DNA of 64,000 nt from Haloferax mucosum ATCC BAA-1512 (GTDB lineage Archaea > Halobacteriota > Halobacteria > Halobacteriales > Haloferacaceae). Positions 44,263 to 52,724 of the stretch are shown one piece after another. Each line of letters begins with the position of its first letter. Position 1 is the stretch's first letter. Both the position numbers and the translations under genes were made by a program. A model generated the notes under the pieces. It searched no databases and had not been told where the DNA came from. It was given only the letters and a program-made list of their open reading frames with translations. Location: positions 62,001-126,000 of the forward strand of contig NZ_AOLN01000010.1 in assembly GCF_000337815.1 (NCBI RefSeq), written 5' to 3'.

Positions 44263-45192
44263 ATGAGGTTAAATTACTCATTTGGGGGGAGTTCACTCGC
44301 GGGGTTTCGGAGTTATTTCACTGATTTGGCCCGCGTCAACCGCCTTCCAGAAACGGTCGGCTACAACCTCGTCTACTTCGCTATCGGAATCGGTCTTGTG
44401 GAAAAGTCACCTATCCAACTATTCGGTGACGCAAATCACCAACTCGGAATCGTCTTCCTCGCCGTGATGCTCACGAAGACGCAGGCGTCTATCGCCGACG
44501 TCATCCACGACTACACGATCGACAAAGCGAATCCCGAGAAGTCGCATCTCGCCTCAGCGGTCGATACAATCGGTGTCGAAACCCTCTGGACGATGCTCAC
44601 TGTCGAACTAATCGGGGGACTCGCGTTCTGGGCGTGGCTCAGCATCGAAAGCGGAATGCCGTTTTTCGTCTTCGTGGGGGCAGTGAGTTCGATACTCGGA
44701 TTCACCTACTCGTACCCGCCGCGACTGAAAGAACGCGGCGTGTTCAATCACCTCGTGACGACCGGGGTCGATGTCGTCGGCGTTATCCTCCCCGTCGTGA
44801 TTGTCGCTGGCGGAGCGGCCGACGGGCGGGTCGTGACCCCGCTCGGTATCGTCTTCTTGTACGCGTTCGGGTACCACGTGGTCCACCAAGCCGCGGATAC
44901 GGCTTACGACCGGAAAAGCGGCATCGAGACGTTCACCCAGTCACTCGGTGTGACACCGAGTATGTGGCTCGCCGGGTGCGTGACTGTTCTAGCCGCGGTG
45001 CTCGCAGTCGGGCAAGGATACCTGATTGCCGCCGCAGGGTTAGTCATCGGCGGCCTCGGATACGTCACCCTCGCAGTGGCAGTCCGAGACGGTCCGGAAG
45101 CGGCCCAATGTCACAAAATTGCACAGTGGTTTCGAATTGATGTGTGGGCAACTGCACTAAACGGTGCGTTCGCGGTGAGTTTATTCGCGTAG
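44263..45192 (+). CDS. UbiA-family prenyltransferase
   Basis: 309-aa polytopic membrane protein. The first Asp-rich motif is ASIADVIHDYTIDKANPEKS (NDxxD-like, slightly divergent), the second HQAADTAYDRKSGIETF (DxxxD). These bind prenyl diphosphate through Mg2+. About eight hydrophobic helices, e.g. LWTMLTVELIGGLAFWAWL and FFVFVGAVSSILGFTYSYPP. UbiA enzymes in haloarchaea make archaeal lipids, menaquinone or bacterioruberin. Here the neighbours are a regulator and a P450, so a specialised terpenoid is possible. Acceptor unknown. Confidence 0.82.
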   Translation: MRLNYSFGGSSLAGFRSYFTDLARVNRLPETVGYNLVYFAIGIGLVEKSPIQLFGDANHQLGIVFLAVMLTKTQASIADVIHDYTIDKANPEKSHLASAVDTIGVETLWTMLTVELIGGLAFWAWLSIESGMPFFVFVGAVSSILGFTYSYPPRLKERGVFNHLVTTGVDVVGVILPVVIVAGGAADGRVVTPLGIVFLYAFGYHVVHQAADTAYDRKSGIETFTQSLGVTPSMWLAGCVTVLAAVLAVGQGYLIAAAGLVIGGLGYVTLAVAVRDGPEAAQCHKIAQWFRIDVWATALNGAFAVSLFA

Positions 45193-45204
45193 ATCTCTGC
45201 AATA

Positions 45205-45212
45205 ACTATATA
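45205..45212 (+). promoter_or_regulatory. TATA box of the second FilR1-type regulator
   Basis: ACTATATA lies 27-30 nt before the ATG at 45235, so the gene has its own promoter though it begins only 42 nt after the UbiA stop. Confidence 0.5.
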
Positions 45213-45234
45213 TCAGTAATCCGAATTCTCGTGT

Positions 45235-46032
45235 ATGAGTAGCCTGACGCAGAACGGCGAACTTCGAGATGTCCTCCACAAACGAAGTGTGATTCTCGAA
45301 GCCGTATCCGACCAACCGTACACGAAACCGGAACTCACCGAAATCCTCGGGACATCGCGTTCCACAATCGACAGAGGCATCGACGACCTCGAATCGATAG
45401 ATTGTGTCGAGCGACACAACAGCAGATACGCTCCGACGACGAAAGGCGAACTCGCGTTGGCGGAATATACGAAGTACACGAATATCATGGATAGTCTCAG
45501 TCGCGCTGGAGATATCCTAAATTATCTTCCTTCTGATAGTTCGGTCAGCCTCGCGTTTCTCGACGGTGTTTCGGTCTATCCGTCCGACCCGAACGTCCCC
45601 GACTCGGCGCTCAAAGCCAGCGACGACTTGTTAGCAATCTCGACTCGAATGAACGGTCTCGCACCGACCGCGCTATCGACCTACCCTGATACGATAGAAG
45701 GCGGCGTACAAGGACACGGTCTGAGCGTCGAAATCGTCGTCGAAAGCAATGTCCTCGACTCGATTATCGAAGTTCGCAGTGAAGCGATGGCGAGACTCGC
45801 GGGCTACGAAGACGTCGAGTTCTACCGGACCGACGTCGAACTGCCGTACGCGCTGTGGATAATGGAGCAAGAAGACGGCGAGACGGCGGGGATGACGGTC
45901 TATAACAACGGTGGCATTCAAGGAGTACTCATGAACGATAGCCCTGCCGCAGTTTCGTGGGCGCGGAAGGTCTACCAGGGGTACCGCGATAATGCGGTCA
46001 ACGTGACGGAGTCTGTCGCACAAACCGAGTAG
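45235..46032 (+). CDS. HTH transcriptional regulator, FilR1-domain family (second copy)
   Basis: 265 aa. Winged HTH at about 20-75 (PYTKPELTEILGTSRSTIDR, then GIDDLESIDCVERHNS) and a FilR1/DUF1724-type C-terminal domain (HGLSVEIVVESNVLDSIIEV, then LPYALWIMEQEDGE and VYNNGGIQGVLMND). Such regulators often act on neighbouring genes; the UbiA-type gene upstream and P450 gene downstream are candidate targets. It is GC-rich, unlike its homologue at 9473. Confidence 0.85.
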   Translation: MSSLTQNGELRDVLHKRSVILEAVSDQPYTKPELTEILGTSRSTIDRGIDDLESIDCVERHNSRYAPTTKGELALAEYTKYTNIMDSLSRAGDILNYLPSDSSVSLAFLDGVSVYPSDPNVPDSALKASDDLLAISTRMNGLAPTALSTYPDTIEGGVQGHGLSVEIVVESNVLDSIIEVRSEAMARLAGYEDVEFYRTDVELPYALWIMEQEDGETAGMTVYNNGGIQGVLMNDSPAAVSWARKVYQGYRDNAVNVTESVAQTE

Positions 46033-46110
46033 AAAATAATATCTGTTATATTTTTGAATAGACAAGCGTTTGTGTTGAAACTATATCACGAATGCGGTGT
46101 TATACTGTGG

Positions 46111-46118
46111 ATTTAATG
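46111..46118 (+). promoter_or_regulatory. TATA box of the cytochrome P450 gene
   Basis: ATTTAATG lies about 28 nt before the ATG at 46143, consistent with a leaderless transcript. Confidence 0.45.
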
Positions 46119-46142
46119 TACTGATTGATCGAATAACAGGTG

Positions 46143-47507
46143 ATGACAGATGACACGGTATTAGGTGACCCACCCGGTCCGGGGGGAATACCGTTCCTTG
46201 GGAATACCCATCAGTTGTTGCGACACGATTTACTCGATTGGATGTCGGATTTGGTCGAGACGCACGGCGATATCGTGCGATTGACCGTCGCAGGAAAGCG
46301 ACTGACAATCGTCGCCGACCCGACTGCTGTGGAAACTATTCTCATCGACGAAAACGAACACTTCGAAAAAGGGGGGTTCCAAAAGCGAGTAACGGCATCG
46401 CTCCTCGGGCAAGGACTCGTTCTTGCGGAAGGCGAACAATGGCGCGAACACAGACACGCGCTCGAACCCGCGTTTCATCCGCGACAAACTGAGCGGTTTG
46501 CCGACGTGATTCAGGGCCAGGCCGCCCGCCAGTTCGAGAGATGGACCGACGGGGACGTTCTGGACTTCGATAGCGAGATGCAGGAGTTGACGTTAGCGAT
46601 AATCTCGGAGGCCCTATTCGACGTCGATACGCGGTCAGCGTCGTTGAATCTCGAAGAGTCGTTCGCACAGGTACTCGCGCACTACGAGCAGGTCGGAGAG
46701 ACGTATATCTACGTCCCGGAGTGGATTCCGACGCCCGGAAACCGGCGGTACAAGCGAGCGCTCGACGAACTGAATTCGGTAGTCGAGAGAATTATCCAGT
46801 CACACGCTCGCGGCGACGGAAACAAAGAGACTGTCGTGTCCAAACTACTCACTCACGGCGGGTCGGATGCGGCGTTCGGACGCGACGAGATACGGGACGA
46901 GATTGTGACGATGCTCGTGGCTGGTCACGAGACGACGGCGCTGGCGCTGACGTTCACGATACACCTTCTCGGAACGACACCATCGGTGTTACAGCGGACA
47001 CGAGCCGAAGTCGATTCGTTCGACGACGACCAGTTTCTCGAACAGGTGCGGAACTCGCAGTGGTTAGAACGCGTCATCGACGAATCACTACGGCTGTATC
47101 CGCCGGCGTACAGCATCTTCCGCGAACCGACGACAGACGTAACGCTCGGAGGCTACAGAATCCCCGAAGGGACGATTGTCGTACTGCCGCAGTGGGTGGT
47201 CCACCGAGACGAGACGGTGTTCGATTCGCCGTCGGAGTTCCGGCCGTCACGGTGGACAGACGAGTTTCGGTCGTCGCTGTCTCCGGGGTCTTACTTCCCG
47301 TTTGCGGCCGGACCGCGTCGGTGCATCGGAGAGCGGTTTGCGAAGTTGGAACTGAAAATCGTTCTCGGGATGTTTCTGCGTGAGTTCGACTTCGAAATCG
47401 TCTCCGAGGCACCGCTCGACGTCACCCCGTCGCTTTCGACGCGACCCGCCGACACGGTCACCGTGAGCGTGCAAAAGCGCTCGGCTAGAGAAGGTACCGA
47501 GCGCTAG
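46143..47507 (+). CDS. Cytochrome P450
   Basis: 454-aa heme monooxygenase of normal length. I-helix oxygen motif LVAGHETTALALTFTIHLLG, K-helix ExxR in ERVIDESLRLYPPAY, the PERF-like region EFRPSRW, and the heme-Cys loop FAAGPRRCIGERFAKLE. N-terminal proline-rich DPPGPGGIPFLGNTHQLL, with no membrane anchor, so soluble. ATG 46143 follows an in-frame GTG at 46140. Redox partner and substrate are unknown; a hydroxylated prenyl product with the neighbouring UbiA enzyme is inference. Confidence 0.93.
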   Translation: MTDDTVLGDPPGPGGIPFLGNTHQLLRHDLLDWMSDLVETHGDIVRLTVAGKRLTIVADPTAVETILIDENEHFEKGGFQKRVTASLLGQGLVLAEGEQWREHRHALEPAFHPRQTERFADVIQGQAARQFERWTDGDVLDFDSEMQELTLAIISEALFDVDTRSASLNLEESFAQVLAHYEQVGETYIYVPEWIPTPGNRRYKRALDELNSVVERIIQSHARGDGNKETVVSKLLTHGGSDAAFGRDEIRDEIVTMLVAGHETTALALTFTIHLLGTTPSVLQRTRAEVDSFDDDQFLEQVRNSQWLERVIDESLRLYPPAYSIFREPTTDVTLGGYRIPEGTIVVLPQWVVHRDETVFDSPSEFRPSRWTDEFRSSLSPGSYFPFAAGPRRCIGERFAKLELKIVLGMFLREFDFEIVSEAPLDVTPSLSTRPADTVTVSVQKRSAREGTER

Positions 47508-47741
47508 GTTCGGACTCGACGCTGGATTGTCGAGTGAGTGGTACAACGACGCTACCCCTATTTCTTCGGATACCAACCCCGAAAGAGAGCGTTGAGTTAC
47601 TGAGCGTGTCGTGGGTGTAAAGCGCTCGAAATGACCGTGTAGGCGGAGAACAAAGATGGAAAGATAGGGAAGACAACAGTTCGTTTTCTACCGTTGCTAT
47701 ATGGTGTGCCCGCGTGCGAGTCTGACAGGAGTTCGAAACCT

Positions 47742-47749
47742 CTTTAATA
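47742..47749 (+). promoter_or_regulatory. TATA box of the distal iron-regulated promoter
   Basis: CTTTAATA lies immediately before the first iron box. A start about 25 nt downstream (~47770) would coincide with the beginning of the structured region at 47769. Confidence 0.45.
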
Positions 47750-47750
47750 C

Positions 47751-47766
47751 TTTAGGCGAGCCTAAA
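47751..47766. promoter_or_regulatory. DtxR-type iron box, distal
   Basis: TTTAGGC-GA-GCCTAAA, a perfect 7-2-7 palindrome. TTAGG-type dyads are the usual sites of iron-dependent DtxR-family repressors (Idr/SirR in haloarchaea). It lies between a TATA box and the presumed transcription start, so Fe2+-bound repressor should block transcription. Confidence 0.75.
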
Positions 47767-47768
47767 AA

Positions 47769-47883
47769 CACGGTTCGGGCTGACGCCTCGACAGCAAATC
47801 GGTGTCGAAGTCGGCGGGACCGTGTAAGCAAACCCAAGGCCCCCGATGGCTTGCGCACAGAGTCGGCACCGACGTGCCGACTC
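47769..47883 (+). ncRNA. Candidate iron-regulated structured RNA
   Basis: No open frame of note, but three nested or successive helices: CACGGTTC (47769-47776) with GGACCGTG (47817-47824); inside it TCGACA (47788-47793) with TGTCGA (47803-47808); then a perfect 10-bp stem GAGTCGGCAC (47860-47869) with GTGCCGACTC (47874-47883) around a 4-nt loop. It starts where transcription from the TATA/iron-box promoter should begin. Either a small RNA made under iron limitation, or a structured leader of the siderophore operon, whose ATG is 140 nt further on. Confidence 0.4.
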
Positions 47884-47946
47884 ACAGGGGGATAGAGGCA
47901 TCTGAATAATATGAATTTTGGTGAATTTTCAATCGGCAGAAAGAAT

Positions 47947-47972
47947 TTTATTGTTTTAGGCCGACCTAAAAC
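47947..47972 (+). promoter_or_regulatory. Proximal promoter and iron box of the siderophore operon
   Basis: TATA-like TTTTATT (47947-47953) is followed by TTTTAGG-CCGA-CCTAAAA (47955-47972), a perfect 7-4-7 dyad with the same TTTAGG-N4-CCTAAA core as the distal box. It is 51 nt before the ATG of dat. Repression by an Fe2+-loaded DtxR-family protein is expected. Confidence 0.75.
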
Positions 47973-48022
47973 TGTATGGCGGACTGCGACACTCAAGCGA
48001 CTAACCGACGGGGGACAAGGCG

Positions 48023-49390
48023 ATGACCGACAACGAAACGCTACTCACCAAGCAGGCCGCGCGTGAGTCGAACGCGCGAAGCTACCCGCGGAACCTTCCG
48101 CACGCCATCAAGGAGGCCAAAGGGGTAACCGTCACCGACATGGACGGTACTGAGTACTACGACTGTCTTGCCGGGGCCGGAACGCTCGCGCTCGGCCACA
48201 ATCATCCAAAAGTGGTCGAAGCGATGGAGACGGTTCTCGCGGAAGACCGGCCGCTCCACACGCTGGACATCACGACGCCGGTCAAAGAGCGATTCGTGGA
48301 CACGCTATTTGGGACGCTTCCCGACGAGTTCTCGGACAACGCGCGGATCCAGTTCTGTAGTCCCGCCGGGACCGACGCTATCGAAGCGGCGATCAAACTG
48401 GTCAAGACCGCCACGGGGAACCGCTCGATGCTCGGCTTTCAGGGCGGCTACCACGGCATGACGAACGGTGCGCTGAGTCTGATGGGCAACACGGACCCGA
48501 AAGCTGACGTTGCCGGACTCATGCCGAACGTCCACCACCTGCCGTATCCCTACGAGTACCGCTGTCCGTTCGGCGTCGGTGGCGACCGGTGCCACAAACT
48601 CGCCAGCCAGTACGTCGAAAACACGCTCGACGACCCCGAAAGCGGCATCACGGACCCCGCCGGAATGGTCGTCGAACTCGTCCAAGGAGAAGGCGGAGCG
48701 ATTCCCGCGGCCGACGAGTGGACCCGCGAGATTCGACGAATGACCCGCGAGCGAGACATCCCGCTCATCGTGGACGAAATCCAGACCGGATTGGGCCGGA
48801 CAGGAGCGCTATACGCGTTCGAACACGCCGATATCGTTCCGGATGCGATTACGCTCTCGAAGGCCGTCGGCGGGTCGCTTCCCCTCTCAGTCGTCGTCTA
48901 CGACGACTCGCTCGACGAGTGGGAACCGGGTGCGCACGCCGGAACGTTCCGTGGGAACCAACTTGCGATGGCCGCCGGTATCGCAACCATCGAACACGTC
49001 GTGGAAAATAATCTCCACGAGCACGCCGAACGCGTCGGCGAACGCCTGCGCGGACACCTCGAATCGACAGCAAACGCTCACGACGCCGTCGGCGACGTTC
49101 GCGGTCGCGGATTGATGCTCGGCGTCGAGATGGTCGACCCGTCCGGAGAACCCGATGCGTGCGGCCACTACCCGGTGCATTCGGACCTCGCGGATGCCGT
49201 TCGGGCGGCCTGCTTCGAGCGCGGTCTCATCGTGGAACTGGGCGGGCGGCACAGTAGCGTCGTCCGGTTCCTCCCGCCGCTTATCGTCTCGCAGAACGAC
49301 GTTGACGAAATCGGTCGCATCTTCGACGACGCCGTCGAAGCCGCGGTCGAATCGGTGCGTCACGGACGGTCACAGGAGGTGCTCGCGTGA
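48023..49390 (+). CDS. dat: Diaminobutyrate--2-oxoglutarate aminotransferase
   Basis: 455-aa class III PLP aminotransferase that makes L-2,4-diaminobutyrate from aspartate semialdehyde. Blocks: YYDCLAGAGTLALGHNHP, FCSPAGTDAIEAAIKLVKTA, FQGGYHGMTNGALSLMGN, LIVDEIQTGLGRTGALYAFE, and the PLP-lysine loop ITLSKAVGGSLPLSVVVYD. First gene of the siderophore operon and the RhbA equivalent. It ends in a GTGA overlap with the decarboxylase gene. Confidence 0.93.
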   Translation: MTDNETLLTKQAARESNARSYPRNLPHAIKEAKGVTVTDMDGTEYYDCLAGAGTLALGHNHPKVVEAMETVLAEDRPLHTLDITTPVKERFVDTLFGTLPDEFSDNARIQFCSPAGTDAIEAAIKLVKTATGNRSMLGFQGGYHGMTNGALSLMGNTDPKADVAGLMPNVHHLPYPYEYRCPFGVGGDRCHKLASQYVENTLDDPESGITDPAGMVVELVQGEGGAIPAADEWTREIRRMTRERDIPLIVDEIQTGLGRTGALYAFEHADIVPDAITLSKAVGGSLPLSVVVYDDSLDEWEPGAHAGTFRGNQLAMAAGIATIEHVVENNLHEHAERVGERLRGHLESTANAHDAVGDVRGRGLMLGVEMVDPSGEPDACGHYPVHSDLADAVRAACFERGLIVELGGRHSSVVRFLPPLIVSQNDVDEIGRIFDDAVEAAVESVRHGRSQEVLA

Positions 49391-50928
49391 GCAACGCAGA
49401 ACAGCTCTGGGAGGAACAACCGGACATGGAAGGGCTGTTCCTCGGAGACGACGAGGCGGACCGAGAGACCTATCGAGCGGCAATCGAACAGGCGTGCGAC
49501 ATCGTTCTCGGGGAGTTCCTCGAAAACGCCACGCCGTACTCCGGTGCGGCTCCCGAAGAACTGGCGGACACACTCGCCGAATTCGAAATGCTTCCCGCCG
49601 AGGGCGACGGATTGGAGGCGGCGCTCGACCGGGCCAGCCCGGTTCTTCGCAACTCCGTCGGTGTCTCCGACCCGCACTGCATCGCGCATCTACAGTGTCC
49701 GCCGATGGTGCCGGCACTCGCCGCGGAAGTGCTTTTGACCGCGGCGAACCAGTCGATGGACTCGTGGGACCAAAGCCCCGCGGCGACCCACCTCGAACAG
49801 CAGTTCATCTCGGAACTGTGTGCTCTGTTCGGCTACGACGAAACAAAAAGCGACGGCGTCTTCACGAGCGGTGGCACGCAGTCGAACTTCGTCGGCCTGT
49901 TACTCGCTCGAAACCGGATCTTAATCGAAGAGTACGGCGTCGATGCACAGAAAAACGGACTGCCTCCGGAGGCCCGAGACCTCCGCATCCTCTGTTCGGA
50001 GGCGGCTCACTTCACCGCGAAGCAGGCCGCGGCGCAACTCGGATTAGGTGAAAGCGCGGTCGTTACCGTCCCGACGGACACCGAGTACCGTCTGTCGGTC
50101 GAGGCGTTCGACGAGGCAATCGTCGATATTCGCGCGAACGGAAACCGGCCGTTCGCAATCTTCGCCACCGCCGGAACGACCGATTTCGGCAGTATCGACC
50201 CGATAGAACCGCTGGCCGACCGCGCGCGAAAGTACGACTGTTGGTTCCACGTCGATGCCGCGTGGGGCGGCGCGCTCGCGTTGAGTGACGCGCACGCCGA
50301 CAAACTCGCCGGCATCGAATCCGCGGACTCCATCTCGGTCGATTTCCACAAGATGTTCTATCAGCCCATCAGCTGTGGGGCGATTCTCGTCCGCGACGAG
50401 TCGTCTTACGACCTCATCGACCGGAACGCGGCGTATCTGAACCCCGAACGCGACGACGACGCCGGCGTACCGAACCTCGTGTCGAAATCGGTGCAGACAA
50501 CCCGACGGTTCGACGCGCTCAAGCCGTTCGTCACGATGCAGGCGGTCGGCCGCGAGGGTCTCGCCTCGCTGATGGAGTACACCATCGACCTCGCCGCCGA
50601 AGCGGTCGAACTTATCGACCGTGACCCCGACTTACACGTCATTCACGACTCGCCGTTGAACGTCGTTCTCTTCCGGTACGTCCCCGAGTCGGTTCCGGCG
50701 GACGCGACGCGCGAAGCGTGGACCGGGCGCGTGAACGAGGCGATTCGTGATTCGCTTCTCGAAGACGGTGAGGCGGTTATCGCGCGAACGACCGTCGATG
50801 GCATCAACTGTCTGAAGTTGACGCTTCTGAATCCTCGGACGACACGCGAGGATATCCGTTCGCTTCTGCAATCGGTCGTCGCTCGCGGTACCGAATTCGA
50901 AACCAACCCCGACGAACTCTACTCATGA
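49387..50928 (+). CDS. bdb: L-2,4-diaminobutyrate decarboxylase
   Basis: 513-aa group II PLP decarboxylase producing 1,3-diaminopropane. GTG start overlapping dat. FTSGGTQSNFVGLLLARNRI, AHFTAKQAAAQLGLGESAVV, WFHVDAAWGGALALSDAH, and the PLP-lysine in SISVDFHKMFYQPISCGAIL. RhbB equivalent. The product is the backbone of schizokinen/rhizobactin-type hydroxamates. ATGA overlap with iucA. Confidence 0.93.
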   Translation: MSNAEQLWEEQPDMEGLFLGDDEADRETYRAAIEQACDIVLGEFLENATPYSGAAPEELADTLAEFEMLPAEGDGLEAALDRASPVLRNSVGVSDPHCIAHLQCPPMVPALAAEVLLTAANQSMDSWDQSPAATHLEQQFISELCALFGYDETKSDGVFTSGGTQSNFVGLLLARNRILIEEYGVDAQKNGLPPEARDLRILCSEAAHFTAKQAAAQLGLGESAVVTVPTDTEYRLSVEAFDEAIVDIRANGNRPFAIFATAGTTDFGSIDPIEPLADRARKYDCWFHVDAAWGGALALSDAHADKLAGIESADSISVDFHKMFYQPISCGAILVRDESSYDLIDRNAAYLNPERDDDAGVPNLVSKSVQTTRRFDALKPFVTMQAVGREGLASLMEYTIDLAAEAVELIDRDPDLHVIHDSPLNVVLFRYVPESVPADATREAWTGRVNEAIRDSLLEDGEAVIARTTVDGINCLKLTLLNPRTTREDIRSLLQSVVARGTEFETNPDELYS

Positions 50929-52724
50929 ACGAAACAGACATCGACGACTCCGTAGCGCCCGCAGAATCTGCGACACTCCACAGTTTCCTCAACTGTTATC
51001 TCCGAGAAACCGGTGATTACGACGTTATTTCCGAGCGTGACGCGCCGCTCGATGCCGACACCGACGACGTCATCCGCGCGTCGCTTCCGGAGCAGGGAGT
51101 AACCATCTACGTCCCGCTTCAGTACGAGTCGCTGACCGGCCGACACCAGTTCGACCTCCCCGCAGTCTATCGGATTGCGAACGGTGAGACGCTGAAACTC
51201 GACTACCCGACGCTCGTGAATCTCGTCACGACGGAGCTGAAACGAACACGTGACGATACGGGCGCGGGTGACGAACTACTCTTGCGAGTTATCAAGAGCC
51301 ACAAGAACATCGAGCGCTTCGTCGAAGCACGAACGGACGACTCGGAGCGGCTCTACGGCTTCGACACCTCGTTCCGAGACGCCGAGCAGTCGCTCGTGTT
51401 TGGCCACCAGTTGCATCCGACGCCGAAGAGCCGACAGGGAATCCCACCACACAAAGAACAGACGTACGCGCCGGAACTTCGAGGCGCGTTCCCGCTGGCG
51501 TATTTCAAGGCGGACCCGTCGCTGGTCAAAGAGAAATCGGTGCGCACACAAGCCGCGTCCGAGTGGGTCAAAGAGACGCTCCGCGAAGACGAGAACGTCC
51601 CCGAATCGTTCGTCTCCGAGCACGTCGATTCGGACGACGTACTGCTTCCGGTCCATCCGTGGCAGGCTGGCTATCTGCGCGAACAACCGCACGTCCAAGA
51701 ACATCTCGGCGACGGACTCGAATATGTGGGCCAAGTCGGCCGGGAGTTCCATCCCACATCGTCGGTGCGAACGCTGTACGCTCCCGACTCGCCGTTTATG
51801 GTCAAGGCGTCGCTGAACGTCAAAATCACCAACTCCGAACGAACCAACAAACTCGACGAGTTGGAGCGAGGCGTCGCCGTCACCGAACTACTGGAGACCG
51901 AACTCGGCGACGAACTCGCCGAGCGATTCCCCTCGTTCGACATCGTCTCCGACCCCGGCTACTTGACGCTCGACCTCGGTGACGGCGAATCCGGATTCGA
52001 GACGGTCCTCCGAGAGAACCCGTTCCGTGGCGCGGACGCGATGAACGCGACGCCCGTCGTTGGTCTGTGTCAAGAACACGTCGGCGACGGCGATTCGCGG
52101 CTCGCAACCATAATCAAAACGCTCGCGGAACGCGAGGGGCGCTCGACGGACGCGGTGAGCGAAGACTGGTTCGAGCAGTACCTCGAACGGTCGGTTCGAC
52201 CGATTCTGTGGCTCTATCTGGAGCGCGGACTGGGCGTCGAAGCCCACCAACAAAACAGCGTGCTGTCGCTCGAAGACGGCTATCCGGACACGTTCTACTA
52301 CCGCGACAATCAGGGCTACTACCTGCCAGAGTCGATTCACGACAGGGTTGACGAACACCTCCCGGGAATCGGCGACCGCGCGGAGTCGGTCTGTCCCGAT
52401 TGGATTGCCGACGAACGGCTCCGGTACTACATCATCCTCAACAACGCCTTCGGTCTCATCAACGCCTTCGGGACCGCGGGCCTCGCCGACGAAACGCGAC
52501 TCCTCAAACTACTGCGTGCGGAACTCGAATCACTTCGAGAGTTCGACCGCGCGTCGTCGTCGTTCCTCGACGAACTCCTCACGGAGCCGACGGTGCCGTG
52601 CAAGGCGAACCTGCTGACGCGATTCCACGATATGGACGAACTCGTCGGGTCGCTAGCGAACCAGTCGGTGTACGTTGACATCGACAACCCGCTCGTCAGC
52701 GAACTGGAGGTGGTCTCACCGTGA
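50925..52724 (+). CDS. iucA: NRPS-independent siderophore synthetase, IucA/IucC family (first)
   Basis: 599 aa. ATP-dependent condensation of an N-hydroxylated, acylated diamine with citrate. Family blocks: GHQLHPTPKSRQGI (nucleotide-site HPxxK-like), LLPVHPWQAGYLREQPHVQE, GREFHPTSSVRTLYAPDSPF, VKASLNVKITNSERTNKL and the LYLERGLGVEAHQQNSVLSL motif. FhuF-like C-terminal part is present. By position it equals RhbC; which of the two synthetases acts first is not shown by the sequence. Confidence 0.92.
   Translation: MNETDIDDSVAPAESATLHSFLNCYLRETGDYDVISERDAPLDADTDDVIRASLPEQGVTIYVPLQYESLTGRHQFDLPAVYRIANGETLKLDYPTLVNLVTTELKRTRDDTGAGDELLLRVIKSHKNIERFVEARTDDSERLYGFDTSFRDAEQSLVFGHQLHPTPKSRQGIPPHKEQTYAPELRGAFPLAYFKADPSLVKEKSVRTQAASEWVKETLREDENVPESFVSEHVDSDDVLLPVHPWQAGYLREQPHVQEHLGDGLEYVGQVGREFHPTSSVRTLYAPDSPFMVKASLNVKITNSERTNKLDELERGVAVTELLETELGDELAERFPSFDIVSDPGYLTLDLGDGESGFETVLRENPFRGADAMNATPVVGLCQEHVGDGDSRLATIIKTLAEREGRSTDAVSEDWFEQYLERSVRPILWLYLERGLGVEAHQQNSVLSLEDGYPDTFYYRDNQGYYLPESIHDRVDEHLPGIGDRAESVCPDWIADERLRYYIILNNAFGLINAFGTAGLADETRLLKLLRAELESLREFDRASSSFLDELLTEPTVPCKANLLTRFHDMDELVGSLANQSVYVDIDNPLVSELEVVSP

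Noticed and set aside
47701-47745. tRNA-like T-loop (GTTCGAAACC) upstream of the first iron box
   Set aside because: No cloverleaf could be built: the T-stem pairs poorly, and no anticodon arm or acceptor stem matches.
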